DNA of 31,283 bases from an uncultured Fretibacterium sp. (GTDB lineage Bacteria > Synergistota > Synergistia > Synergistales > Aminobacteriaceae), in NCBI GenBank assembly GCA_905373185.1, contig CAJPSE010000001.1:1-31283 (forward strand), read 5' to 3'. The notes below the pieces were generated by a model. The model was not told the DNA's origin and ran no database searches. It worked only from the letters and a program-made list of their open reading frames with translations. The translations under genes and the position numbers were made by a program. Within the stretch, counting starts at the first letter, position 1. Every line of letters begins with the position of its first letter. Below, in pieces: positions 1 to 8,005 of this stretch.

Positions 1-1014
1 TCCGGAGGCCTCCAGGGAGTCCATCAAGACGGTGACGGGCATCCCGTTCTTGAGCCGCCCATCCCGATCGTCCTCCACCAGAATTCGAGCGCGGTAGACC
101 AGGTCGGTGCGCAGGTCCTCGGTCTGCACCTGCTTGGGGGTGAACTCGGCCGTCGGGGAGATGAAGGTGAGCATGCCCTCGATGGGCTCGGGGGAGGAGT
201 CCGTGACGATGCGCGCCGGCATCCCCACCCGAACCCGGCCCAGCCGCGGCTCCGGGATGCAGGCCCGGACCTGGATGGGCCGCTCGAGCGCCAGGGCGTA
301 GACGACCTGGCCGGCCCCCACGACGGTCCCGGGCTCGGAGACGCGGGTCAGGATGGTCCCCTCGGCTGGGGAGCGGAGCTCCGTGTCCGAGAGGGCGTTT
401 TCGGCCTCCGCGAGCCGGGCGCTGGCCGTCTCGTAGGCCGCCTCGGCCGCCTCGATGTCCTCCCTGCGGTAGCCCTCGCGTACCAATGCCAGGGCGTTCT
501 CGGCCGCCGCGAGCTCCGCCCTCAGGGCGCTGCGCTGCGACGCCGCCCGGTCCAGATCGCTCTTGGCGACGGCCTTCTGAGTGAACAGGTTGGAGATGCG
601 GCCATAGTCCTTCTCGGCCAGGTTCAGCGAGGCCCGGACCCGGTCGCGCCGAGCCTCCGCCTCTCGAACCTCCTCGGTGCGGAACCCGCGGTGCAGCTTG
701 TCCAGGGCCGCCTTCGCCTGGAGCATGGCCCCCCGGGCCTCCGACCGCTTGATTCGGTAGGGAACGGGGTCCAGAATGCCCAGCAGGTCGCCGGACGCCA
801 CCCTCTCGCCCTCCTCGCGGTAGATAGCCTCGATGCGGCCGGGGACGCGGAACCCCAGGAGCACCTGCCGGATCTCCACGTTGCCGTAGAGCCTTATCCG
901 GTTGGGGTCCTTCTCGCGGAAGCGATCGATCAGCCCCTCGAGCTCCCCGGTCGCGTAAAGCGCACCGAGGGCGGCCGCGAGAATAAAAAATGAAAAGATA
1001 AACCGTTTTTTCAT
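1..1014 (-). CDS. YbhG/HlyD-family membrane fusion protein (partial, C-terminus beyond left edge)
   Basis: Periplasmic adaptor of a tripartite efflux system, linking an inner-membrane ABC exporter to an outer-membrane channel. The 338 visible codons are open to the window edge. They show an N-terminal signal anchor (residues 4-20), a first biotinyl-lipoyl half ending in VASGDLLGILDP (about 72-83), a long charged helical hairpin rich in Ala, Glu and Arg (about 90-210), the second lipoyl half (SPAEGTILTRVSEPGTVV, 215-232) and the start of the beta-barrel domain with FTPKQVQTEDLRTDLVY, a hallmark of YbhG-type adaptors. The ATG at 1014 has AAAAGGAG 8 nt upstream. It lies 98 nt after the second permease on the same strand. 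No ATPase gene is visible, so it probably lies beyond the left edge. Transported substrate unknown. Confidence 0.88.
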   Translation of the reverse strand, partial: MKKRFIFSFFILAAALGALYATGELEGLIDRFREKDPNRIRLYGNVEIRQVLLGFRVPGRIEAIYREEGERVASGDLLGILDPVPYRIKRSEARGAMLQAKAALDKLHRGFRTEEVREAEARRDRVRASLNLAEKDYGRISNLFTQKAVAKSDLDRAASQRSALRAELAAAENALALVREGYRREDIEAAEAAYETASARLAEAENALSDTELRSPAEGTILTRVSEPGTVVGAGQVVYALALERPIQVRACIPEPRLGRVRVGMPARIVTDSSPEPIEGMLTFISPTAEFTPKQVQTEDLRTDLVYRARILVEDDRDGRLKNGMPVTVLMDSLEASG

Positions 1015-1038
1015 AACGAAAACTCCTTTTCTCGACCT

Positions 1039-1055
1039 CCGGGGCTCCGCCCCGG
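1039..1055. repeat. GC-rich hairpin between permease and adaptor genes
   Basis: CCGGGGC and GCCCCGG arms (7 bp, perfect) enclose a 3-nt loop in the 98-nt gap between the second permease and the adaptor. It has no T-run, so it is more likely an intercistronic RNA element or GC-rich filler than a terminator. Confidence 0.35.
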
Positions 1056-1112
1056 AACCCCGGCTTGCAACCCGAACGGGAACCGAATAGGAACGAACGG
1101 CGCAGCGAGCGG

Positions 1113-2222
1113 TCACTGTATCCTGCGTTTGAAGAACCACCCGGCGGCGCCGAGCGTCGCCGCCGCGATCCCGCAGAGCCAGAGGAGCTGCACGGCGACC
1201 TCGCGCAGGGGAATGTCCTTGAGATAGACGCCGAGGGCGATGACGATGATGTGACGGGCGGGGTTGAGCAGGGTCAGTGTCTGCAGGGCGTGCGGCATGT
1301 TCTCGATCGGCGTGGCGAACCCCGAGAGCAAAACAAAGGGCACCATGCAGGTGAACACCCCCAGAAACGCCTGCTGCTGCGTGTTGCAGAGCGAGGAGAT
1401 GAAAAGTCCCACGCCCGTGCAGGCCAGGATGAAGAGCAGGAAGCTGAGGGCCAGCAGCCCCAGGCTCCCCAGGCAGGGCACACCGAAGACCGTGCGGGCC
1501 AGGATGTGGATGGCGACCCCGATGCCGAGGGCAATAGCGGCGGCCGGCAGCGCCTTTCCGGCCACTATTTCCAGGGGCGAGAGCGGCGAGACGAGCAGCT
1601 GCTCGAACGTCCCGAGCTCCCGTTCGCGCGCGACGCTCATGCCCGAGACGAGCAGGGACAGCATCTGGGTCAGCACAACCAGCAGCACCGGCAGGGTGAA
1701 CCAGAGGTAGTCGTGGTTCGGGTTGAAGAGCTGGCGCGGCTCCACGGACAGGAGTGCGTCGGCCCCGGTGAGGGTCTTCCTGAGCCCGCGGGCGAAGCCG
1801 CTCGTGATGGAGACGGCGTAGCCGTAGGCGATCTGGACCGCGTTGGCCTTCCGCCCGTCCAGGACGACCTGCACGGAGACCGGCTCGCCGCGCATCAGGG
1901 ACGCCGAGAAGCCCTCGGGGATGCGCAGGACCATCAGCGCCCTCTGCTCGGCGATGGCCGGCTCGACCTCCGGGACGCTCGACAGGCTGAAGGCGCGCGT
2001 GAAGGCGGGGCTCGCGGTGAAGGCCGCCTCGAGCCTGCGTCCCAGGTCTCCATTGTCCTGGTTCAGGACCGCCAGGGGGGCGTTGCGCACCTCCATGGTG
2101 ATGGCGAAGCTGAAGAGAAAGAGCATGACGAACGGACCGACGAACACCTGAAAGCGCGTCTTCGGGTCCAGCAGGACGGCGTAGAACTCCTTAACGACCA
2201 GGGAACGGATGCGTCCGAACAT
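1113..2222 (-). CDS. ABC-2 type transporter permease (YbhR/YbhS-like), second of pair
   Basis: Inner-membrane subunit of an ABC-2 exporter, 369 residues. The layout is typical: one N-terminal membrane segment (about 28-45), a large extracytoplasmic domain, then about five segments in the C-terminal half. The cytoplasmic coupling motif RERELGTFEQLLVSP follows the second segment and is characteristic of the ABC-2 drug/polysaccharide permeases. The ATG at 2222 starts only 2 nt after the stop of the upstream paralogue, so the two are translationally coupled and probably form a heterodimer. The adaptor follows 98 nt downstream. Known YbhFSR-type systems export drugs or cations, but the substrate here cannot be read from the sequence. 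Confidence 0.87.
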   Translation of the reverse strand: MFGRIRSLVVKEFYAVLLDPKTRFQVFVGPFVMLFLFSFAITMEVRNAPLAVLNQDNGDLGRRLEAAFTASPAFTRAFSLSSVPEVEPAIAEQRALMVLRIPEGFSASLMRGEPVSVQVVLDGRKANAVQIAYGYAVSITSGFARGLRKTLTGADALLSVEPRQLFNPNHDYLWFTLPVLLVVLTQMLSLLVSGMSVARERELGTFEQLLVSPLSPLEIVAGKALPAAAIALGIGVAIHILARTVFGVPCLGSLGLLALSFLLFILACTGVGLFISSLCNTQQQAFLGVFTCMVPFVLLSGFATPIENMPHALQTLTLLNPARHIIVIALGVYLKDIPLREVAVQLLWLCGIAAATLGAAGWFFKRRIQ

Positions 2223-2224
2223 GG

Positions 2225-3349
2225 TCAGGCCAGCATCTTTTTGGTGTATCGGAGCGTCACGGCCAGGAAGAAGAGCCCCAGCAGCCCCAGTTTGATCATG
2301 TTGGGGACCAAGAGCGGCCAGACGTCGCCCGCCAGGAAGAGGGTCTGAAGGCAGGTCACCAGGTACCGGGCCGGCAGGACGGCGGCGATCGCCCTCTGGA
2401 GGAACGGCATGGAGTTCAGCTCGAAGATGAAGCCGGACAGGAGCACGACGGGCAGAAAGGCGGAGAGCAGCGCGGCGAAGGAGGCGACGTACTGGTTTTT
2501 GGAGAGCGTCGAGATGATCAGGCCGTGCCCGAGCGCCGACATCATGAAGAGTGACGCTACGACGAAGAGGGCCAGCAGGGAGCCGCGGAACGGGACGCCG
2601 AAGAGCGACACGGCCAGGGCCAGGCTGAAGAACGTGGAGAAAATAGCCAGGAGGTAGTACGGGATCAGCTTGCCCAGCAGGAGCTCCAGTGCGCTGACGG
2701 GCGTGGAGAAGAGCGCCTCCATGGTCCCGCGCTCCCACTCGCGCGCCACGACCAGGGCCGTGAGCATCGTCCCGATCAGGGCCATGATGACGGCCATGAT
2801 GCCCGGGATGAGCGAGTACCGGCTCTCCAGCCCGTCGTTGTAGCGGAAATGGGGCTCCACGGCGATGGGCAGCGACGTGCGGGACAGCTCCCCTCCCCAC
2901 TGGAGGATCGCGGCCAGCGTGTAGTTCTCCGCCAGGGCGCCGGAGTTGGGGTAGCTCCCGTCCGTGAGCAGCTGGAGGGCGGCCTTCCGGCCCGGATTTT
3001 GGCCTGGGCTTTGGCCCGAATAAAGGGCGGCGGAGGTGCCCTGCGGGACGATCAGGACGCTCTTGAGCTCCCCCGTGACCAGCCCGGGCAGGAGATCCTG
3101 GCGCGAGGCGGCGAGGCTGGGCTTGAAGTAGGGGTTTCCGGCAAACCGCCGGGCCAGGTCTCGCGCCGGTTGTCCGCCGTCCTCCAGCGCGATCCCGAGA
3201 CGAATCTCGCGGGCGTCGAGGGACAGGCCATAGCCGAAGAGGAAGAGCAGGGTGAGCGGCAATATGAAAGCGATGACGATGCTGCTGGGGTCCCGCACGA
3301 TCTGGAGCGCCTCTTTTTTCGTCAGGGCCCGGAGCCTTTGGGCGAACAT
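2225..3349 (-). CDS. ABC-2 type transporter permease (YbhS-like), first of pair
   Basis: First gene of the exporter operon, 374 residues. It starts MFAQRLRALTKKEALQIVRDPSS and has a first membrane segment with IVIAFILPLTLLFLFGYGL, a periplasmic domain, then the coupling motif REWERGTMEALFSTPVS and five C-terminal membrane segments, the same architecture as its downstream partner. I chose the ATG at 3349 because AAGGAG lies 9 nt before it. The ATG at 3358 would abut that site, and longer versions lack a ribosome site. The two permeases are diverged paralogues, as in ybhS/ybhR. The ATPase is not in the window. Confidence 0.87.
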   Translation of the reverse strand: MFAQRLRALTKKEALQIVRDPSSIVIAFILPLTLLFLFGYGLSLDAREIRLGIALEDGGQPARDLARRFAGNPYFKPSLAASRQDLLPGLVTGELKSVLIVPQGTSAALYSGQSPGQNPGRKAALQLLTDGSYPNSGALAENYTLAAILQWGGELSRTSLPIAVEPHFRYNDGLESRYSLIPGIMAVIMALIGTMLTALVVAREWERGTMEALFSTPVSALELLLGKLIPYYLLAIFSTFFSLALAVSLFGVPFRGSLLALFVVASLFMMSALGHGLIISTLSKNQYVASFAALLSAFLPVVLLSGFIFELNSMPFLQRAIAAVLPARYLVTCLQTLFLAGDVWPLLVPNMIKLGLLGLFFLAVTLRYTKKMLA

Positions 3350-3608
3350 CGATCCCATCTCCTTGCAGATTCCGGGAAAACCGGCTCGCTCCGGCGGGCT
3401 CCCGGTCTTCCCGCAGGAGGGGGACATCCTGTCTCCACAACCTCATCATCATAGCACTTCGATGTGAGGAATCCTACGGTACTGCCGGTGAAAACACGGT
3501 GAAGCTCTGGGGAGGCTCTTGTTGTGTTGGCGGAAACCTGCGAAAGGCATCGACTCAACGACCACCGGCTGGAAGCCGGTGGTCGTTGAGTATCTCAAGG
3601 GTCCTACA
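3350..3608. other. gene-free boundary between exporter operon and low-GC block
   Basis: This 259-nt stretch upstream of the first permease (minus) and downstream of the M24 peptidase (minus) contains no credible gene. It holds a long perfect hairpin (3553-3591). On the minus strand TATGAT near 3455 could be a -10 element for the exporter operon, but no convincing -35 was seen. GC content drops from the exporter side to the peptidase side across this stretch. Confidence 0.5.
3553..3591. repeat. perfect 18-bp inverted repeat, REP-like hairpin
   Basis: Arms of 18 bp (3553-3570 and 3574-3591), core ACCACCGGCT and AGCCGGTGGT, enclose a 3-nt GGA loop. No T-run follows on either strand, so a standard intrinsic terminator is unlikely, although it sits 18 nt beyond the M24 stop. 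The sequence resembles REP/BIME hairpins and the imperfect hairpins at IS200/IS605 ends. It lies at the edge of the low-GC block, which makes a mobile origin plausible but unproven. Confidence 0.6.
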
Positions 3609-4772
3609 TCATTTCAACGGAATCCAATGCAACGCACGTGTTCCTCCGGACAAGCATTCGCAGCCGGTCTTTGTGACTACGAAATTCTCCTCCACGTCAA
3701 ATACCCCGGAGTCATTGACTACACCCGGTTCCAGGTTGATAATCATTCCTTCTTTTAGAATCGTCTGATCGAAAATAGTGACGGAAGGGGGCTCCGTACT
3801 CATTAAACCCATGCCATGTCCCATCCTGCCGCATTCGAAGGATGCCTGGAATCCTGCTTTTTCAAGGGCGTTTTTGCAGGCTCTGGCGACGTCGGCGACC
3901 GGAACATCCGGTTTAATGGTCTCGGCCGCCGATAAAGTTATCTCGTGAATCTTTTTTTGGAGGTCAGCGAGATGAGGCTCTCTCTTCCCTACGACACCTG
4001 CCCTGCAAAAGTCGGACCAATAATTGTTATAGCGGGCTCCGAGGTCCAGCCATAAAAAGTCCCCCTCCTCCAGTGTCCGATTTGAGGCGGTTTTACTGAT
4101 TCGGCCATAGTTGCCTGTTCCGGAAATGATGATAACGAATCCGGGATAGTGGGCGCCTCCATCGAGCATCAGCTTTTGGGCTAAACGCGAGATTTCAATT
4201 TCCGTCATGCCTCCATGCACCATGGAAAAAAGATGATCGTGCGCATAACTGGTCGCCTGACAGGCTCTGCGGTGGCATTCTATCTCAACCTCTGATTTGA
4301 TCATTCGCTGGTTCCAGATCAAAGCGGAGGCGTCCAAAAAATTCACGTTTGGCAAAAGATCTTTGAGGCTTTCGTAGAGGTTCAGCTGGAATCCTATCCT
4401 TTGTTCGAAGCCCGATTCTATTCCGATATTTCCGTTCTCCATCCCGAGCTCTTCCATAATGGAGTGCAGATCCTTTGCCGTAGGACCAAGCAGGCTCTGG
4501 AAACCTTTTACTTGGCAGCATTTCGCAGCTGTCCGGGCTTCGGGCTCGACAAAAGTTTGAACGTAAAGCAAAGGACTTCCGTTTTCCGGCATAAAGAGAA
4601 AGCTGGGCCGCGTAAAGGTGGTCCAAGGAGCGTGAGTTTTGTAATCGGCGTAATAATTCAAGTTGCTCTCGGCAGAGAGAAGCATCCCGGAGAAACCGGA
4701 CTCCTTCATTCGCTCGCGACATAAATCAATCCGTTTTTGAATTTCATCCTTGGAAAAATCCAGCAGCTCCAT
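3609..4772 (-). CDS. M24 family metallopeptidase (Xaa-Pro dipeptidase/creatinase-like)
   Basis: Cytoplasmic enzyme of the pita-bread fold, 387 residues, with an N-terminal creatinase-type domain (about 10-150) and the C-terminal M24 domain. All five dinuclear-metal ligands can be placed: D243 (WLDLG), D254 (WSDFCRAG), H319 (GRMGHGMGL), E348 (INLEPGV) and E361 (DVEENFVVT). This predicts hydrolysis of a proline dipeptide or a related C-N bond. The ATG at 4772 has AAAGGGGAT about 8 nt upstream. It is the last gene of the operon, 35 nt after the MetS-like small subunit, so its substrate or product is probably what the transporter carries. Family assignment is firm; prolidase versus creatinase-like activity is open. 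Confidence 0.88.
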   Translation of the reverse strand: MELLDFSKDEIQKRIDLCRERMKESGFSGMLLSAESNLNYYADYKTHAPWTTFTRPSFLFMPENGSPLLYVQTFVEPEARTAAKCCQVKGFQSLLGPTAKDLHSIMEELGMENGNIGIESGFEQRIGFQLNLYESLKDLLPNVNFLDASALIWNQRMIKSEVEIECHRRACQATSYAHDHLFSMVHGGMTEIEISRLAQKLMLDGGAHYPGFVIIISGTGNYGRISKTASNRTLEEGDFLWLDLGARYNNYWSDFCRAGVVGKREPHLADLQKKIHEITLSAAETIKPDVPVADVARACKNALEKAGFQASFECGRMGHGMGLMSTEPPSVTIFDQTILKEGMIINLEPGVVNDSGVFDVEENFVVTKTGCECLSGGTRALHWIPLK

Positions 4773-4807
4773 TGAGTTGTATCCCCTTTCAAGTTAGCCT
4801 GAAGTCA

Positions 4808-4918
4808 TTAATTTTCACTGTTTTTGGATACTCGATGCAGACGAATGGACATGGCAATGAAACCACCAAAAACGAGCAAAAAACACAGCGACATCATGAC
4901 GATGGCTTCGCGAGTCAT
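4808..4918 (-). CDS. MetS-family NSS transporter small subunit
   Basis: A 36-residue, single-span membrane protein beginning MTREAIVMM, followed by a hydrophobic helix containing FGGFIA and a short basic tail. This matches the MetS pattern (T/S-x-x-A-I-x-M-M, then W/F-G-G and A). MetS is the small partner of MetP, and the pair imports methionine and alanine in corynebacteria. The ATG at 4918 has AAAGGAG 10 nt upstream. It lies 43 nt after the large transporter gene on the same strand, exactly where MetS genes are usually found, and 35 nt before the M24 peptidase. A longer reading frame is open upstream but has no start with a ribosome site. Confidence 0.85.
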   Translation of the reverse strand: MTREAIVMMSLCFLLVFGGFIAMSIRLHRVSKNSEN

Positions 4919-4961
4919 TACGATCGTTCTCCTTTCCGTACAAAACTGAGCTGCGCCGGGA

Positions 4962-6461
4962 TCATGCGCTGAATTCGTTGTCGGGTATCTCGGGGAAAGT
5001 TTCTCCATTGAAGTATTTTTCTTTTACGGAATCGGCGACCTTGTTGTTGAGCAGCTTGCAGACGATCAAAATACAGAAGCCCTGGGCGATGAATGTCCCT
5101 AAACTATCTACGGCCAAGGGATTCCACCAGTCCTTGACCCAGCCTATGGATTGGATGCTCCACCAGGAGAACATGATGAGCACGATAAGTGGAGCGATAA
5201 ATTTGACGGAAAGTTCCCAGATGATGCTTACGTGCATTCCCGTATAGGACGTGTTTAAAAAGAGCGTTCGAATCTTCCGTACTCCAAATTTGGCCAGGGC
5301 GAAGCATGAAAAAAGAGCCCCAATCAGCATCATTTGACCGTAGACCCAATCTTGGTTGGTTAAAAAATTGGAGTTCCAAGCTGACGGAAGCCCTAGAATA
5401 AGCAGAATGAAGAACAGAAGGGTCACAGCCCGTTTTTTACTGATCCCGGAATCTACGAATGGAAGCGATACGATCATGAAATGACAGACATTGGAGGACA
5501 AAGCTGCAAAAAGAAGGCTGATGAAGAATAGAATGGAGACGATATAACCTCCCGGCATCTGCTCGAAAAGAGATGTCATGGAGATGAATGTCAACCCGTT
5601 GTTCCCCGCACCACAAATTTTCAGTGCTTCCGTTGTACTGGGACTCAGAGCGAAAACTGCCGGGATTACGGCCAATCCGGCGATAACGGATGCGGAGGCA
5701 TCCCCCAGGCCTTGTATCGTCGAGGTTAAAGCTACATCTGAGTTGGCCTTTGAAAATACGGCAAGAGTGATGCATAACCCCCAGCCTGGACCGGCAGACC
5801 AGACGGCTTGAGTCAATGCTTCAAGCCAGATTTTGTAATTGAGCAGCTCCTGCGCTTCGAATGAAAACAAATAATTCATCCCTTTGACCGCCCCGGGCAA
5901 GAAAGCGCTGTGAATTGCGGATGCAACAAGACAGCCAAACAGAACCGGTATAAATAGCTTATTGGCCTTTTCAATTCCGGATACCCCTTTATAGGCAATC
6001 CAAGCTGAGATGAGCAGAACAATAACGAACAGGATTACCGTGACGATGTTGCCGTTGGAAACGGAGTGGAACAACGATAGTTTATCGACCCCATAATATC
6101 CTTTGGTCAACGACAATCCTAAATAATAGAACACCCAGGCAATTACGGAAGAATAATAAGCGGCTACGCCAGCCATAGTTACGGCGACGACGGTTCCAAG
6201 CCATGTGTAGCGTTTGCCTATGAAGTCTCTGAATGCCCCGGGCGTTCCATGCCGGGCGGCCCTGCCGATAACATGTTCTCCGATCATAATGGGTACGCAT
6301 ACCAGAAAGAGCATGACCAACCATGCGAGAATAAAGGCTCCTCCGCCATTCATCGCGACGACTCGTGGAAATCGCCAGATATTTCCTGTGCCGACGGAAC
6401 CTGCAATCAGGGAGACCACCAAAGCCATTTGAGAAGAGTAGCCCAATTTCTTTTCTCTCAT
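4962..6461 (-). CDS. sodium-dependent amino-acid transporter, NSS/SNF family (MetP-like)
   Basis: Large subunit of a Na+-coupled symporter in the inner membrane, 499 residues with about 12 hydrophobic segments. Segment 1 carries the family signature GSVGTGNIWRFP (21-32) that forms the unwound sodium/substrate site. Segment 3 has AAYYSSVIAWVFYY, and segment 6 has a small-residue stretch (TQAVWSAGPGWG) where LeuT family members bind substrate. The start has AAGGAGGG about 6 nt upstream. The neighbouring MetS-like small gene makes a methionine/alanine-type carrier the closest model, but the two hydrolases suggest that the true cargo is a dipeptide-derived or modified amino acid. GC is low compared with the flanks. 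Confidence 0.9.
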   Translation of the reverse strand: MREKKLGYSSQMALVVSLIAGSVGTGNIWRFPRVVAMNGGGAFILAWLVMLFLVCVPIMIGEHVIGRAARHGTPGAFRDFIGKRYTWLGTVVAVTMAGVAAYYSSVIAWVFYYLGLSLTKGYYGVDKLSLFHSVSNGNIVTVILFVIVLLISAWIAYKGVSGIEKANKLFIPVLFGCLVASAIHSAFLPGAVKGMNYLFSFEAQELLNYKIWLEALTQAVWSAGPGWGLCITLAVFSKANSDVALTSTIQGLGDASASVIAGLAVIPAVFALSPSTTEALKICGAGNNGLTFISMTSLFEQMPGGYIVSILFFISLLFAALSSNVCHFMIVSLPFVDSGISKKRAVTLLFFILLILGLPSAWNSNFLTNQDWVYGQMMLIGALFSCFALAKFGVRKIRTLFLNTSYTGMHVSIIWELSVKFIAPLIVLIMFSWWSIQSIGWVKDWWNPLAVDSLGTFIAQGFCILIVCKLLNNKVADSVKEKYFNGETFPEIPDNEFSA

Positions 6462-6594
6462 AAAAATCCCTCCTTAAAGTATGTGATAAACCTATTGTTC
6501 CAATCGTGCCGTGATAATGTGGATGATTTTGATAAATGCCCTGCTCTGACAGCGAGAATGCCGCACTTCGTTTGTTCCCGACAGATAACGAACA

Positions 6595-7785
6595 TCAGGT
6601 GGCAAGCACGGAATGTGCGATCCCCACATAGCCGTTACAGATACGAACGAGGTCATCGAGCTCGATATATTCGTCGTCCAAATGTAATATGGACATTTGT
6701 GCGGGACCGAAACCTACGGTCGGGATACCCGCAACTCCAGCATAATAACTGGCGTTGGTAGAATAGGGATAAATATCCAGCGTGCAGGGCAGCCCCATGG
6801 AGTGCAGTCCGTCACATACCCTTCGAACGAAGGGATGATTTTCCTCCAAGAGCCATGCAGGGTAAAATACCTCGGAGCGCAGCAATTTTCCCGTATAACA
6901 TAGTTGTTCCTTCGTGCTGTAACGAACACTTGCCCGAAAAGCATCGTCCCGTAGAGCCTCTTCTTCGAGGATCTCCTGGATGTCGGCCAGCACTCCGTCC
7001 CGCGTTTCACTGAGCAGTAAACGCCTATCGAAATAAGCGGTACAGAAATTGGGAACGATGTTGAAATCTTGTTGCGGCGAGGACTCGATGGAGGTCAGCT
7101 CCATGCTGCCCTTGCCCAAAACCGGCTCCTCCGGGAGGAAGAGCTCCTTCTCGATTAAGGAGGCGACACGCAGCATTTTGCGTATCGCATTGATGCCTTC
7201 ATGGGGAAAAGCGCAGTGGACGGACTGTCCTTTCGTCTCCAAAAGGATTTCCGCCCTGCCCCTCTGTCCTCGCATGACGGCATTGCCCGATGCCTCCCCC
7301 ACGACGACAAAATCGGGATGGCATAACTCGGCAATACCTGAGGCAGCGACGCTTTCCAGGGGCTCCTGCAGGACGGAGGCTCCCACATAAAGACTCCCTC
7401 TCAGGCCGTGAGTTCCGGACCGCGAGAGGAACGAGGCCGCGCTGATCATTGCAGCGAGGGCTCCTTTATTGTCGGTAGCTCCCCTTCCCCAAAGGCACCC
7501 TTTGGACATCTCTCCCCCATAGGGATAGTGAATCCAATATTCTGGGTGCAGCACGCGAACGTGGTCCATATGTCCCTCGAAAAGAAGGACCGGCCCGTCT
7601 TTTGAAAAAGAGATCCTTCCTATGACGTTTCCATACTTATCGCTTTGTACTTCCGTGAATCCCATCTCGCCCATGGTTCGCTGGAGGTATTCGGCCACAT
7701 CGCGTTCTTGCCCCGGAGGGCTGGGAATTCGAATCAGATCCTGAGCCAAGGAGAACAGTGTATTGTAATGTTCTGGATTTACCAT
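6595..7785 (-). CDS. M20 family metallo-hydrolase (YgeY/ArgE/DapE-like)
   Basis: Cytoplasmic di-zinc amidohydrolase or peptidase, 396 residues. H72 and D74 (GHMDHV), bridging D105 (GRGATDNKG), general base E141, E164 (VVGEASG), dimer-domain H190 (GQSVHCAFPHEGINA) and C-terminal H368 (LHLDDEY) follow the family pattern. MRGQRGRAEI resembles the YgeY subgroup. The residue after the general base is P142, where most relatives have a second glutamate that binds zinc. I chose the ATG at 7785 because AGGAGGG lies about 7 nt upstream; the TTG at 7791 would sit on that site. It is the first gene of the operon, and the transporter starts 133 nt downstream. Likely task: hydrolysing an N-acyl amino acid or dipeptide after import. 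Confidence 0.86.
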   Translation of the reverse strand: MVNPEHYNTLFSLAQDLIRIPSPPGQERDVAEYLQRTMGEMGFTEVQSDKYGNVIGRISFSKDGPVLLFEGHMDHVRVLHPEYWIHYPYGGEMSKGCLWGRGATDNKGALAAMISAASFLSRSGTHGLRGSLYVGASVLQEPLESVAASGIAELCHPDFVVVGEASGNAVMRGQRGRAEILLETKGQSVHCAFPHEGINAIRKMLRVASLIEKELFLPEEPVLGKGSMELTSIESSPQQDFNIVPNFCTAYFDRRLLLSETRDGVLADIQEILEEEALRDDAFRASVRYSTKEQLCYTGKLLRSEVFYPAWLLEENHPFVRRVCDGLHSMGLPCTLDIYPYSTNASYYAGVAGIPTVGFGPAQMSILHLDDEYIELDDLVRICNGYVGIAHSVLAT

Positions 7786-7857
7786 CGCCAATCCCTCCTA
7801 GTGAAAGGCGAATTGCTTTATACAGGGCAATAATTAAGAATTGGAATTTATGGCAAA

Positions 7858-7885
7858 TTTACACTTTTACCTGTGGGCCTATAAT
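7858..7885 (+). promoter_or_regulatory. sigma-70-type promoter for the LysR regulator
   Basis: TTTACA (7858-7863), a 16-nt spacer and a perfect TATAAT (7880-7885) point to a start near 7892, giving a leader of about 110 nt before the regulator gene at 8006. Confidence 0.6.
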
Positions 7886-7897
7886 AGGGGAAAAGAT

Positions 7898-7918
7898 ATA
7901 TTAATGCAAATGAAATAT
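7898..7918. promoter_or_regulatory. candidate LysR-type T-N11-A operator
   Basis: ATATT, 11 nt, then AATAT: a perfect dyad in the classical LysR box format. It begins about 13 nt after the TATAAT of the regulator promoter, so binding would cover the start of that transcript, which suits autorepression. Family knowledge suggests an effector-bound form would also act on the divergent operon. Confidence 0.5.
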
Positions 7919-8005
7919 TTTGGTCGTTTTTTGAAAAATAACTTATGTATTTGAGGGCCTGTCATCCCGCTATCTTTATTTGGCATTCGTTAAGGGGAGG
8001 ATGCG

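Larger units (their letters stand above)
7786..8005. promoter_or_regulatory. divergent control region between M20 operon and lysR
   Basis: An AT-rich 220-nt region separates the two divergent starts. It holds the plus promoter and the T-N11-A box listed separately. For the minus operon the best candidate is TATAAA read on the minus strand at 7822-7817, with only a poor -35 near 7846. Its AGGAGGG ribosome site lies at about 7793-7799. Confidence 0.5.

Noticed and set aside
1065..2348. Plus-strand open frame (427 codons) opposite the second permease
   Set aside because: Composition typical of an antisense shadow; the minus-strand permease is clear.
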